A stretch of DNA of 64,000 nucleotides from WHSP01 sp040905505 (GCA_040905505.1 JBBDRL010000088.1:1-64000), one strand, 5' to 3'; counted from the first letter of the stretch, positions 1-8,743 are shown. Numbers and translations: made by a program. The notes: a model not told the origin generated them from the letters alone.

Positions 1-60
1 CGGATCCCTCGCTGCGCTCGGGATGACGAGGGGGCCGGGATGACGCAGGTGGTCGGCCCG
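1..60. repeat. Dispersed intergenic repeat, related to the repeats at 49.7-50.1 kb
   Basis: This short stretch downstream of metK contains two GGGATGACG-type units (GGGATGACGAGGGGGCC and GGGATGACGCAGG) and an ATCCC...GGGAT inverted pair. The same kinds of unit occur around the scaffold gap near 50 kb, so it looks like part of a dispersed extragenic repeat family. It is cut by the window edge, so its full extent is unknown. Confidence 0.5.
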
Positions 61-73
61 CCCTCGCGCTACC

Positions 74-1219
74 TCAACCCTCCCAGGGCAGCTCCGGCTT
101 CCCGAAGTGACCGTAGTTCGTCGTGCTGCGGTAGATAGGCCGGAGCAGGTCGAGCTTCTCGATGATCGCGCGGGGCCGGAAGTCGAACGTGTTGCGGACG
201 TACTCGGCGGCGGCGCGCTCGTCGCCGGTGCCGAAGGTGTCGACCTTCACCGAGACCGGCTGTGCGATGCCGATGGCGTACGCGACCTGAACCTCGGCCT
301 TCTTCGCCAACCCGGCCCGCACCACTTCGCGGGCCACGTGTCGGGTGAAGTATGCGCCGCTGCGGTCGACTTTCGACGGATCCTTGCCGCTGAATGCCCC
401 ACCGCCATGCCGACCCATCCCACCGTACGTGTCCACGATGATCTTCCTGCCCGTCACGCCGGCATCGGCCGACGGTCCGCCGTGTACGAAGCTGCCGGTC
501 GGGTTGACGAGGACCCGCAGGTCGTCGTGATACCAGCCGTCCAGGCTCTCGGGGATGATCGTGGTTGCCAGGAAGTTCCGGATCGTATCGCGGTCGACCG
601 CAGCCGCGTGCTGCGTCGAGATGAGCACGTCCGTCACCCGGACCGGCTCGTTGTTCTCGTACACGACCGACACCTGTGTCTTCGAGTCGGGACGAAGCCA
701 GTCCACGCTCCCCGACTTGCGGTGGTTCGCGAGGACCGAGGCGAGCCGGTGCGCCAGCAGGATCGGCAGCGGCATCAGCTCGGGTGTCTCGTCGGTTGCG
801 TACCCGAACATGATGCCCTGGTCCCCGGCGCCCTGATCGCCGGAGAGCGAAGTGGTCGCCGTCACGCCCTGATCGATCTCCGGCGACTGCGTGCTGAGGA
901 AGGAGAGGATCTGCACGGCGTCGGGCCGGAAAGGCTGATCCGAATCCACGTAGCCGATCTCCTCGATCGCGCGGCGGACCACCGCATCCAGGTCCACCTG
1001 AGCGTTCGACGTGATCTCACCCGCCAGAACGACCCGGTCTTCCTTGCACAGCACCTCGCACGCGACCCGGCTGTTCGGGTCCTGCTCGAGGTGCGCGTCC
1101 AGGATCGAGTCCGCGATGAAGTCGCAGACCTTGTCCGGGTGCCCTTCCGAGACCGACTCGGAGGTGAACGTGTACGTCGTGCCGGCGGGTGCGCGGACCG
1201 CGCTCTCCACTGCGCTCAT
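74..1219 (-). CDS. metK: S-adenosylmethionine synthetase (methionine adenosyltransferase)
   Basis: Cytoplasmic enzyme that makes S-adenosylmethionine from methionine and ATP, releasing phosphate and pyrophosphate. The 381-residue product is of normal length. It shows the ATP-binding GHPDK motif (residues 26-30), the GAGDQGIMFGY signature (130-140), the GGPSADAGVTGRK segment and the glycine-rich GGGAFSGKDPSKVDRS loop. I chose the ATG at 1219 because GGAG lies just upstream and the protein then begins shortly before the conserved TSESVSEGHPDK. A longer in-frame start at 1303 would run into the leader and adds a low-complexity extension. The gene has its own promoter, a SAM-II-like aptamer and a terminator in the leader, so end-product control by SAM is likely. 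It is separate from ppc upstream. Confidence 0.97.
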   Translation of the reverse strand: MSAVESAVRAPAGTTYTFTSESVSEGHPDKVCDFIADSILDAHLEQDPNSRVACEVLCKEDRVVLAGEITSNAQVDLDAVVRRAIEEIGYVDSDQPFRPDAVQILSFLSTQSPEIDQGVTATTSLSGDQGAGDQGIMFGYATDETPELMPLPILLAHRLASVLANHRKSGSVDWLRPDSKTQVSVVYENNEPVRVTDVLISTQHAAAVDRDTIRNFLATTIIPESLDGWYHDDLRVLVNPTGSFVHGGPSADAGVTGRKIIVDTYGGMGRHGGGAFSGKDPSKVDRSGAYFTRHVAREVVRAGLAKKAEVQVAYAIGIAQPVSVKVDTFGTGDERAAAEYVRNTFDFRPRAIIEKLDLLRPIYRSTTNYGHFGKPELPWEG

Positions 1220-1287
1220 TGCGGTATCTCCTTCGGGTGGACCGGGTGCCGGGTGCCCGGCAGCGTCAGCGGCGGGCGAGGCGGCGT

Positions 1288-1325
1288 AAAAAGGGGGTTC
1301 CAAGCGATTGCCGCTGGGAACCCCC
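1288..1325 (-). terminator. Intrinsic terminator in the metK leader
   Basis: On the minus strand GGGGGTTCC pairs perfectly with GGAACCCCC. An inner AGCG/CGCT helix extends the stem and five Ts follow (1288-1292). It lies between the aptamer and the metK start codon, and its 5' arm abuts or overlaps the 3' end of the aptamer, as expected of a riboswitch expression platform acting by transcription attenuation. Confidence 0.88.
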
Positions 1326-1376
1326 CTGGCGGTTTAGCACATTTGTTACGCGGAGCAATCGCGAGAAATCGCCGCG
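1324..1376 (-). promoter_or_regulatory. SAM-II-like (metA-type, pseudoknot) riboswitch aptamer
   Basis: Reading the minus strand, CGCGG (1376-1372) can pair with CCGCG (1353-1349) as helix P1. The enclosed loop carries GATTT and GATTGC. The 3' strand of P1 is followed by TAACAAATGTGCTAAA and then a G-run. This order of P1, a U-rich loop, AAATGT and GCTAAA closely matches my memory of the SAM-II aptamer used in crystal structures. The position upstream of metK and just before an intrinsic terminator supports SAM sensing. The family call rests on recall of the consensus, not on a covariance-model search. Confidence 0.82.
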
Positions 1377-1400
1377 GCGCAACTTGCGATGCGCGGAGGG

Positions 1401-1430
1401 AGTATACCGGAGGAGAGGCCGGGATGTCAA
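1401..1430 (-). promoter_or_regulatory. Promoter of metK
   Basis: Minus-strand TTGACA (1430-1425) and TATACT (1406-1401) are separated by 18 bp. This is a near-consensus housekeeping sigma-factor promoter. Initiation would fall near 1394, so the transcript would carry the whole aptamer and terminator before metK. Confidence 0.85.
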
Positions 1431-1477
1431 TAACGTCGGCTCCGCGGCAATCGGGCCGGTCGCCGGGCCGATTCTTC

Positions 1478-4258
1478 TCATCCGGTACTCTGCATGGCTG
1501 CGGCGATACCGTTGACGCTCAGGAACAGGAGGCGTCGCAGCGCGCCGCTGTCCGCGTCGTCCTCCTCCTGTGCGCGCACGCGGTGCAGGAGCTCGATCTG
1601 GAGGAGGTTCAGGACGTCCGTATACGGGTTCCGGAGGGCGATGGACTTCTGGATGACGGGGCTCTCGTCGAGGAGCTCCGTCTGTCCGGTAATCGCGAGG
1701 ATCGCGTCCCGCGCGCGCTCGAACTCGGCGACGATCTCGCCGTGGAAGCCGGGCGCCCCGTCGTCCCCTGCAGCGGCGAGTCGCGCGTAGCGCTCGGCGA
1801 TCGGTAGGCGCGCCCGCGCCATTTCGCGCGTCGCATTGGCGACCACCGCTCGGAAGAACGGCCACTCCCGATACATCGCGCGCAGTTCCTCCCGCGCCTC
1901 GGGTCGCTCCGCGATGACCGACGACAGAGCCGTGCCGACGCCAAACCATCCCGGGACGAGGTAGCGGACCTGGGTCCAGGCGAAGACCCACGGGATCGCC
2001 CGGAGGCTCTCGAAGTTCACCTCGGCCGCGGAGCGGCGTGATACCGGTCTGGACGCGATCGGGAGCTTGCTGATCTGTTCGATCGGCGTAGCGCGCGTAT
2101 ACCAATCCCACATGCCGGGCGCGTCGATGAGCCCTCTGTAGGCCGCCATGGAGCGGTTCGCGACATCCCCCATCATCGCTTCCCCGGGCCAACTCTCCCG
2201 TCTTTTCAGGGACTGCCCGATGATCATCGCGTGTACGATCTGCTCGACGTGGCGGTGCGCGATCTCCTTGAGTGCGTAGCGGAAAGAGATGACCTCTCCC
2301 TGCTCGGTCAACCGGATGCGGCCGTTGCGGGCCTCCGGGGCCATGGCGAGGATCGCCTGCCCGGCCCGGCCGCCGCCGCGGCCGACGGTTCCGCCGCGCC
2401 CATGAAACAGCCGAAGGGCGACCCCTGCCTCGGCACATGCGCGCCCGAGGCGCTCCTGCGCCTGATGGAGCGCCCAGTTGGCCATCCAGTAGCCGCCGTC
2501 CTTATTGCTGTCGGAGTAGCCCAGCATGATCTCCTGGAACTTGCCCCGTGCTTGGAGATGGTCGCGGTACACGGACTCCGAGAACAGCGTGCGCATCCGC
2601 TCGTCCGCCACGGCGAGATCCTCGATCGTCTCGAAGAGCGGGACGAAATCGATCGGTGCTCCCTCGCCCGGCCGCCACAGGCCGGACTCCTTCGCCAGGA
2701 GCAGCGGCTCCAGCATGTCGCTCACCGCATGCGTCATACTGACAATGTAGCTGCCGATGGCGCGGGGCTCGGCCCTTACGGCTTCGGCCACGAGGTCGAA
2801 GGTGTCGAGCACCTCCGCAGCACTGTCGCCCAGTCGCGCACCACGCGGGAGAAGGGGCCGAGGGTTCGCCAGCTCGGCGGCGAGCAGCGCGACCTTTTCA
2901 TTTTCAGGCAGCCGCTCATAAGCCTCCTCTACTTCCGCCTTTCGCAGCACCTCCGCTACGGCCTCCTCGTGCACGCGGCTGTGCTGGCGCACGTCGAGCG
3001 CGGCCAGGTGGAAGCCGAATGTTCGCGCGAGAACCCGTGCGCGGCCCAGGCGGCTGTGGTCCGCCGCTTCGCAAAGGCCGCAGGCACGGAGACAGCGGTC
3101 GATCAGATCAAGATCGGCGATGTAGTCTGCGCCATTGTACGAAGCGGACAGTGCGCCGCCACGGTCGAGCTCATCGAGCAACGAGCCGAGCCGAGCCATC
3201 ATATAGCTCAGCTTCAGCCGATACGGCTCGCTGCCGTGCTGCCGTCGCCTCGCCTCCGGAAGGGCGACCTCGCCCGCATCCTGCTCGAGGGACTCGTACA
3301 ACTCCCGTGGTATCGTGGCGCGGCCGTCGGAAACGCTGAGCTCCCGACGCAGCTCCCGTAGCTCGTCCAGATGCTTGCGGAGCGCCACTCGTCGATGCGT
3401 CACGAGCGTAGCCCGCGTGACCGCCGCCGTCACGCTGGGGTTCCCGTCTCGGTCGCCGCCGATCCATGACCGGTATCGAACGAATGGCTCGACCTCGACC
3501 GGCTCGCCATAATGCCGCCTCAGCGCCCGGGCAACGTCAGCGTGGATGCGTGGGATCATCTCCCAGATCGTGTCCTGCAGAAAATACATCCCCTGATGCA
3601 CCTCATCCTCCACCGAGGGGCGTTCGACCCGAACCTCGTCGGTGGCGAGCAGCAGGGAGATGTGCGCATAGAGCTGATTCAGCGCTTCCGTTTCCTCCGC
3701 CGGCGTCGGCCTGCCTCGCAGTAGCGTGAGCAGGGCCGCAATCTTCCGCTGCTTGTCGAGGACCGTCCGGCGCCGCGCCTCGGTCGGGTGGGCGGTGAGC
3801 GTCGGCTCGATCTCGAGACCCGAGAGCAGGTCCACCACCTGCTCGAGCTCCAGCCCCTCGGCCTTCAATCGCCCAATCGCGTCGTCGATCGACTCCGGCC
3901 GCACCTCCGCCCGGCCCGGACTGCCCGCCCTCTCGCGGTTGATCCGCACGATTTCCTGCTGCTCCGCCTGGTTCGCCAGGTGGAAGAACGCCGTGAACGA
4001 CCGGAGAAGCCAGCCGATCTCCTCCATCGAGAGCCCGCTGATCACCGCCGCGGCTTCGTCCCGCAATTCGGGACGCCCTTCCGCCGCCGCCTGTTTGCAC
4101 AGCAACCGCAGGCGCTCCACCAGCTCGAAGATCGTCTCGCCCGCTTCCTCACGAACCACCTGGCCCAGCATTTCTCCCAGGAGATTTATCTTCTCCGACA
4201 AATCTCGCGAGATGCCAGTGCCCTCCGCCTCTACCTTGAGTCCACTCCACCGGCTCAT
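1478..4258 (-). CDS. ppc: Phosphoenolpyruvate carboxylase
   Basis: Carboxylates phosphoenolpyruvate with bicarbonate to oxaloacetate, replenishing the TCA cycle. The 926-residue protein has the family landmarks in order: TAHPTEARRRT with the catalytic His at about residue 157, MLGYSDSNKDGG, FHGRGGTVGRGGG, SRPVSRR followed by FESLRAIPWVFAWTQ, and the C-terminal VNGIAAAMQSTG (the usual ending is close to MRNTG). The ATG at 4258 is preferred over one 30 bp upstream because GGAGGGG sits a few bases before it. It is divergent from the histidine kinase at 4449 and ends before the metK promoter. Length and motifs fit an intact bacterial-type enzyme. Confidence 0.97.
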   Translation of the reverse strand: MSRWSGLKVEAEGTGISRDLSEKINLLGEMLGQVVREEAGETIFELVERLRLLCKQAAAEGRPELRDEAAAVISGLSMEEIGWLLRSFTAFFHLANQAEQQEIVRINRERAGSPGRAEVRPESIDDAIGRLKAEGLELEQVVDLLSGLEIEPTLTAHPTEARRRTVLDKQRKIAALLTLLRGRPTPAEETEALNQLYAHISLLLATDEVRVERPSVEDEVHQGMYFLQDTIWEMIPRIHADVARALRRHYGEPVEVEPFVRYRSWIGGDRDGNPSVTAAVTRATLVTHRRVALRKHLDELRELRRELSVSDGRATIPRELYESLEQDAGEVALPEARRRQHGSEPYRLKLSYMMARLGSLLDELDRGGALSASYNGADYIADLDLIDRCLRACGLCEAADHSRLGRARVLARTFGFHLAALDVRQHSRVHEEAVAEVLRKAEVEEAYERLPENEKVALLAAELANPRPLLPRGARLGDSAAEVLDTFDLVAEAVRAEPRAIGSYIVSMTHAVSDMLEPLLLAKESGLWRPGEGAPIDFVPLFETIEDLAVADERMRTLFSESVYRDHLQARGKFQEIMLGYSDSNKDGGYWMANWALHQAQERLGRACAEAGVALRLFHGRGGTVGRGGGRAGQAILAMAPEARNGRIRLTEQGEVISFRYALKEIAHRHVEQIVHAMIIGQSLKRRESWPGEAMMGDVANRSMAAYRGLIDAPGMWDWYTRATPIEQISKLPIASRPVSRRSAAEVNFESLRAIPWVFAWTQVRYLVPGWFGVGTALSSVIAERPEAREELRAMYREWPFFRAVVANATREMARARLPIAERYARLAAAGDDGAPGFHGEIVAEFERARDAILAITGQTELLDESPVIQKSIALRNPYTDVLNLLQIELLHRVRAQEEDDADSGALRRLLFLSVNGIAAAMQSTG

Positions 4259-4361
4259 CGGACCCCTCCGGAGCCGAATGGCACCCACGCCGCGGAGCTT
4301 TCTGAGCGCCGGTTCAGCCGGTGAACGTGCTGCGAAGGAGGCATGATAACTGCAAACACAA

Positions 4362-4390
4362 TTGGTCGAGAGAAGGGCGTAAGCTACTGT
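4362..4390 (+). promoter_or_regulatory. Candidate promoter of the histidine kinase in the ppc/kinase divergent gap
   Basis: TTGGTC (4362-4367) and TACTGT (4385-4390) are 17 bp apart, about 60 bp upstream of the kinase start. The match is only moderate. The 190-bp gap must also hold a ppc promoter, which I could not place with confidence. CAATTG occurs twice here. Confidence 0.35.
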
Positions 4391-4448
4391 ACCACAATAG
4401 GTTGCAATTGTAGCACCCCGCTGTTACTTCAGGACCGAGGAGGGCACG

Positions 4449-6038
4449 ATGACGTACGGCAACTCTGTCGTCGACGTCCATCCTCACCAGCTGGACTACC
4501 GGCTGCTGGTCGAGGAAAGCCTGGCCGGAATCTACCTCGTACAGGCCGAACGCTTTCTGTACGTCAACCCTACCATGGCCGAGCTGTTCGGATACAGCCA
4601 GGCGGAGCTCATCGAGAATCATACCGTCGAGGACCTCGTCGCGCCCGGAGATCGGAGTCTGGTACGCCAGAATATCAAGGATCGCCTGGACGGCACGGTC
4701 GCGAGCCTTCAATACACGTTCCGCGGGCTTCGCCGCGACGGCTCGACCTTCGACGTGGAGGTGAGGGGCCGGAGGACCCTGGCCAACGACGAGCCGGCGG
4801 TGATCGGAACGCTGCTGGACGTGAGCGAGCGCTCGAAGCAGGACGAACGGCTCCGGTTCCTCGCCCGCGCCGCCGAGCTCCTGGACAGCTCGCTCGACTA
4901 TGAAGCGACCCTCGAGAGTCTCGCCCGTCTCATGATTCCGTTTTTCGCGGACCTCTGCTTCATCGACATCGTCGAAGAACAGGGGGTCCGAAGGCTCGCG
5001 GCTGGGCCCTGGCCGGGGGACGGAAGCGGATTCAACCTCCATCCGACGCTGGAAACCAGCGACCGCGACGAGGGGACCGCGGATGTCGTGATCCGGCACG
5101 GCACGGGGCTCCTGATGGAGACGGTCCCGCCCGAGACCTCCGCCCGCATCACCGGGCGGCTTCCGGGGCTCGCGGAGGACGGCAAGCCGCCTATCCATTC
5201 GCTGATCGTGGTCCCTCTCGTTGCGCGCGGCAACATCATCGGAGCGATGACCCTAGCGACGACGGTCTCCGGACGGCGCTACTATCGGCCCGATCTGGAA
5301 TTCAGCCGGGAAGTCGCCCGCGGCGCCGCGCTCGCGGTGGACAATGCTCGGCTGTATCACGAGGCGCAGGAAGCGATCCACCGCAGACAGGAGGTGCTTG
5401 CGGTCGTCTCGCACGATCTCAGAAATCCGCTGAACATCATCCTGATGAGCACGGCGCTCGGCCTGGACCAGGAGCGCCGCCGCCAGGGCCCTCTCGAGAA
5501 GGTGCACAACGCCGCGAAGGAGATGGAGAGATTGATCAGCGATCTCCTGGATCTCTCGGCCATCGAGGCCGGCGGCTTCTCCGTTGATCCCGCTCCCCGC
5601 TCGCTCGCGCCGCTCATCGACAAATGCCTGCGTATGCTCGAACCGAGCGCGACCAATAAGGGCGTCACCCTCGTCTGTGAGACCGAAGACGACTCGATCG
5701 AGGGCACCGTCGACGAGGGCCGCTTCGTTCAAGCGATCTGCAACCTGATCGGTAACGCGATCAAGTTCTCGCCTGACGGCGGAACTGTCCACATTTCGAT
5801 CCGCCGGTCCAATGACTGCGTCACCGTCGCGGTTCGCGACAGCGGCCCCGGCATCCCCCCGGATCAAATCGGTCGCGTCTTCGATCGATTCTGGCAGCTC
5901 CAGCGCGGCGATGCAGGCGGTGCCGGATTGGGGCTGGCGATCGTCAAGGGTATCGCGGAAGCACACGGTGGAACGGTCCGCGTCGAGAGCCTTCCCGGGG
6001 ATGGCTCCGTCTTCGAGTTCGACGTGCCTGCCGCGTGA
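4449..6038 (+). CDS. Soluble PAS-GAF sensor histidine kinase
   Basis: A 529-residue two-component kinase without obvious membrane segments, so it probably senses a cytoplasmic or diffusible signal. Order of domains: PAS at about 10-120 (VEESLAGIYLVQAERFLYVNPTMAE region), GAF at about 140-300, HisKA with the phospho-acceptor His in AVVSHDLRNPLN at about 310-375, and HATPase_c with the N box (CNLIGNAIKFS), the G1-type DSGPGIPPDQIG and the G2-type GGAGLGLAIVKG. GAGGAGG precedes the ATG. No response regulator is adjacent, so it is an orphan kinase. It resembles in plan the kinase at 40287-41447, which lacks GAF. The signal is unknown. Confidence 0.93.
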   Translation: MTYGNSVVDVHPHQLDYRLLVEESLAGIYLVQAERFLYVNPTMAELFGYSQAELIENHTVEDLVAPGDRSLVRQNIKDRLDGTVASLQYTFRGLRRDGSTFDVEVRGRRTLANDEPAVIGTLLDVSERSKQDERLRFLARAAELLDSSLDYEATLESLARLMIPFFADLCFIDIVEEQGVRRLAAGPWPGDGSGFNLHPTLETSDRDEGTADVVIRHGTGLLMETVPPETSARITGRLPGLAEDGKPPIHSLIVVPLVARGNIIGAMTLATTVSGRRYYRPDLEFSREVARGAALAVDNARLYHEAQEAIHRRQEVLAVVSHDLRNPLNIILMSTALGLDQERRRQGPLEKVHNAAKEMERLISDLLDLSAIEAGGFSVDPAPRSLAPLIDKCLRMLEPSATNKGVTLVCETEDDSIEGTVDEGRFVQAICNLIGNAIKFSPDGGTVHISIRRSNDCVTVAVRDSGPGIPPDQIGRVFDRFWQLQRGDAGGAGLGLAIVKGIAEAHGGTVRVESLPGDGSVFEFDVPAA

Positions 6039-6049
6039 CCCGCGAGCAA

Positions 6050-6082
6050 ACCGGCCCCCTCCCGATGCGGGAGGGGGCCGGT
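6050..6082 (+). terminator. Long GC hairpin after the histidine kinase
   Basis: ACCGGCCCCCTCCC pairs perfectly with GGGAGGGGGCCGGT around a 5-nt loop, starting 12 bp after the kinase stop codon. No T-run follows, so it may slow transcription or protect the RNA end rather than be a classic intrinsic terminator. Confidence 0.6.
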
Positions 6083-6506
6083 CAGAAGGCTCGGCTGTGG
6101 AATCCCTCAGCGCTGCGTCGCCATGGGGCTCACTGCAGCCCAACTGAAGCTCACGAGGCGCGGATGCGTCGCCCGGCTCCGCCAGCGCGTCGCCGAGATC
6201 GTCGGCCGCTGCGGGACCTTGCTCGTGGAGCCCGCAGGCCCCGCCTTGGATGTATTCTGACTCCCCTTCATCTCTTTATCCCTGGTGCTTGGGTATCGGT
6301 TGCCTAGTCTCCCTTCCACCGCCCTGCGACGGTCCGCCGGATGCATCCTGCAATCTCATCTACGTGTCACTCGCGCATTCGGTGTCACCCGTGCGTAAAT
6401 CCGCCCCTGCCACTCAGCGGGTCCATTGCGGTCAACGCGCCACGCTGCAACGGGTTAGCGGAGCGACAACAGTTGTTTTCTTTGGCGGTTGCGGCCGCCG
6501 CGGGGG
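6083..6506. other. Gene-free stretch between the histidine kinase and the radical SAM gene
   Basis: About 420 bp with no coding frame that I can support. Several short frames cross it, but none has a ribosome-binding site plus recognisable protein. I saw no tRNA, SRP RNA or repeat. A weak short inverted repeat (ACAAC/GTTGT) followed by T-rich sequence lies near 6464-6480. Confidence 0.4.
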
Positions 6507-6535
6507 TTGCCCGACGCGGCGCGCCACGCTACTAT
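6507..6535 (+). promoter_or_regulatory. Promoter candidate of the radical SAM gene
   Basis: TTGCCC (6507-6512) and TACTAT (6530-6535) are 17 bp apart. Transcription would begin at about 6542, on or next to the ATG at 6541. The mRNA would then be leaderless or would use the TTG start at 6571. Confidence 0.5.
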
Positions 6536-6540
6536 ACCGA

Positions 6541-7656
6541 ATGAACACCGAACAAATCAGAGAGGGGAGTTTGGCGACGAACGGTCCGCCTGTGAAGATC
6601 CGTGGTCGCGGGGCGACGGCAAATCCCCCAAACCGATTTGAGAGAATCGAGTTCGAGCCGGATGCGGAGGCACTTGCTGGCAGCCCGCCCGAGCGAACGC
6701 AGTACTTTCGTGATTCGACGCGGACGGCGATCACGCGGAACAACAGCCCGGATGTCGGCTTCGATTATTCGGTCAATCCGTATCGCGGGTGCGAGCATGG
6801 GTGCATCTATTGTTACGCGCGGCCTACACACGAGTATTTCGGCATGTCGGCCGGGTTAGATTTCGAGACGAAGATTCTGGTGAAGGAAGAGGCACCCGAG
6901 CTACTGCGGCGTGAGCTGTCGTCACCGAAGTGGAGGCCGGCGCCGATCATCATGTCGGGCGTGACGGACCCTTATCAGCCGATCGAGCGGCGATTGGAGC
7001 TGACACGGAGGTGCCTGGCGGTGCTCGCGGACTTTCGCAATCCGGTCGCGATCATCACCAAGAACCAGTTGGTGATGCGGGATCTGGATCTGCTGGGCCA
7101 GCTTGCCGCCGATTCCGCGGCGGTGGTCAACATTTCGATCACGACGCTGGATTCTGAGCTTCAGCGGGTAATGGAGCCGCGAACATCGTCGCCGGTGAAG
7201 CGGCTCGCGGCGGTTGCCGACCTGGCGGCCGCGGGTGTCCGCGTCGGTGTAATGGTGGCGCCAGTGATTCCGGGGCTCACAGATCACGAGTTGCCGGCCA
7301 TCCTGAAGGCCGCCGCGGCGGCGGGCGCGTCCTCGGCGGGCTTCATCCCGCTCCGTTTGCCGCACGGGGTATCACGGCTGTTCGAGGATTGGCTGGCGAC
7401 GCATTTTCCGGAGCGGAAGTCGAAGGTACTCGGCCGGGTGCGGCAGGTGCGGGGCGGAAGGTTGAACGATCCGCGGTTCGGTAGCCGGATGCGGGGCGAG
7501 GGGCCACACGCGTCGAACATGCGGGATCTCTTCCATGCTGCCTGTCAGAAGTACGGCCTGAAGACGGGCCGTGCTGAGCTCTCTGCCGAAGCGTGGCGAG
7601 GTCCGGCGTCGGCGGGTGCCGCTTCGGGGGGCGGGGCACAACTCACCTTGTTCTGA
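6541..7656 (+). CDS. PA0069-type radical SAM protein (SplB-related)
   Basis: A 371-residue radical SAM protein. The cluster-binding CxxxCxxC is in GCEHGCIYCYARP (Cys 84, 88 and 91), preceded by the typical NPYRGCEHGC lead. The later GVTDPYQPIE and MVAPVIPGLTD segments match the family annotated as PA0069 or Rv2578c radical SAM protein, related to spore photoproduct lyase. The substrate of this family is not known to me. The start is uncertain. The ATG at 6541 has no Shine-Dalgarno sequence and coincides with the predicted transcription start. A TTG at 6571 follows AGAGGGGAG and would remove ten residues that are not conserved. It is monocistronic. Confidence 0.9.
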   Translation: MNTEQIREGSLATNGPPVKIRGRGATANPPNRFERIEFEPDAEALAGSPPERTQYFRDSTRTAITRNNSPDVGFDYSVNPYRGCEHGCIYCYARPTHEYFGMSAGLDFETKILVKEEAPELLRRELSSPKWRPAPIIMSGVTDPYQPIERRLELTRRCLAVLADFRNPVAIITKNQLVMRDLDLLGQLAADSAAVVNISITTLDSELQRVMEPRTSSPVKRLAAVADLAAAGVRVGVMVAPVIPGLTDHELPAILKAAAAAGASSAGFIPLRLPHGVSRLFEDWLATHFPERKSKVLGRVRQVRGGRLNDPRFGSRMRGEGPHASNMRDLFHAACQKYGLKTGRAELSAEAWRGPASAGAASGGGAQLTLF

Positions 7657-7822
7657 GGAGTCGAGGGGGTAGAGCGACGGAGCTTTCTGCGGGGGCGGGG
7701 AGTGCTACGGAACGTTGTAGCCCGGAGGGCGTAGAGAGTCGCGAACCTGGACGCGCCAGGCGTCTGCCGAATATGCGGTGCAGACGGAAGTGCGTTCCGC
7801 CACCCGTATAGATCGAATCAGA

Positions 7823-8695
7823 ATGCGGTATTCAGCGCACCCAATCGCGGCCTGCTCGCCATGGATCGCGGGGTTTCTGGTGTCGGCGGGAACCCTGCAC
7901 GCGCAGGCGCCGCCGCCGGGGGCGCCACCCTACGTGCCGACCCCGATGCCGCTCGTGATGGAGATGCTCGACATGGCGGGGGTGGGCGAGGGGGACGTCG
8001 TTTACGACCTCGGCTCCGGCGACGGGCGGATCGTGATCGCCGCGGCCGAGCGGGGCGCGAGAGGGGTGGGGGTCGAATACGCGGGATGGCTCGTCGAGCG
8101 TAGCCGCATCCTGGCCGACAGCGCAGGCGTCGCAGAGCAGACGCGGTTCATCCATCAGGACGTTTTCGAAGCCGACGTTCGTGAGGCGACCGTCGTGATG
8201 TTGTACATGGGTGCCGAATTCAACAGGAGGCTCCGTCCGCTCCTGCTGGAGCAGCTCGCGCCAGGGGCCAGGATCGTGTCGCACGCCTTCCACATGGATG
8301 AATGGGCAGCCAACCGGACGGCGACCTTCGGTTCTGGCGCATCGCGCGCAACGATGTATCTCTGGGTGGTCCCAGCGGACGTCGACGGCTTCTGGTCGCT
8401 GGAGGTCGACGGAATGGATCCGATGAGCCTGGAGTTCCATCAAAGCTTTCAGGCGATTTCCGGGCAGGCGCGGGGCACCGCCGAGCGGTCGGCGCGTCTG
8501 GTGGAAGGCTCACTACGCGGCGCCTCGATACGTTTCGAGATCGCCGGTCCGACAGGTGACGACGGGGAGCCCCTCTTGTTCGACGGACACCTCGAGAACG
8601 GCCGCCTCTCCGGCACGGTGCGGGGGGGGAGCGGGGTGGAGGCACGGAGGTGGCGGGCGCTTCGGTTCACCGATCCGTCTCAGGCGCCCTCCTGA
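7823..8695 (+). CDS. Class I SAM methyltransferase-like protein with a signal peptide
   Basis: A 290-residue protein. It begins with a signal peptide of about 28 residues (short basic start, hydrophobic segment, LHAQA cleavage-like site). A Rossmann methyltransferase core follows, with motif I VVYDLGSGDGRIVIAA and an acidic residue in VGVEYAG. The last 90 residues form an extra, probably beta-rich domain of unknown role. The ATG at 7823 is chosen because it starts the signal peptide; an ATP-independent extension to 7778 looks spurious. Similar exported methyltransferase-domain proteins with a VPTPMPLV-type lead are, as I recall, common in environmental genomes. Methylation in the periplasm would need SAM there, so the real activity is open. 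Confidence 0.75.
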   Translation: MRYSAHPIAACSPWIAGFLVSAGTLHAQAPPPGAPPYVPTPMPLVMEMLDMAGVGEGDVVYDLGSGDGRIVIAAAERGARGVGVEYAGWLVERSRILADSAGVAEQTRFIHQDVFEADVREATVVMLYMGAEFNRRLRPLLLEQLAPGARIVSHAFHMDEWAANRTATFGSGASRATMYLWVVPADVDGFWSLEVDGMDPMSLEFHQSFQAISGQARGTAERSARLVEGSLRGASIRFEIAGPTGDDGEPLLFDGHLENGRLSGTVRGGSGVEARRWRALRFTDPSQAPS

Positions 8696-8743
8696 GCGAG
8701 CTGGGGCGCCACGTACCTTCGCCGGCGAGCGAGCGTGGCACGG

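Noticed and set aside
107..1807. Long plus-strand open frame (566 codons) across metK and ppc
   Set aside because: It is antisense to two clear enzymes, has biased Arg/Val/Asp composition typical of high-GC shadows, and carries no domain.
2231..3361. 376-codon plus-strand frame within ppc
   Set aside because: Entirely antisense to PEP carboxylase catalytic sequence; no ribosome-binding site or motif.
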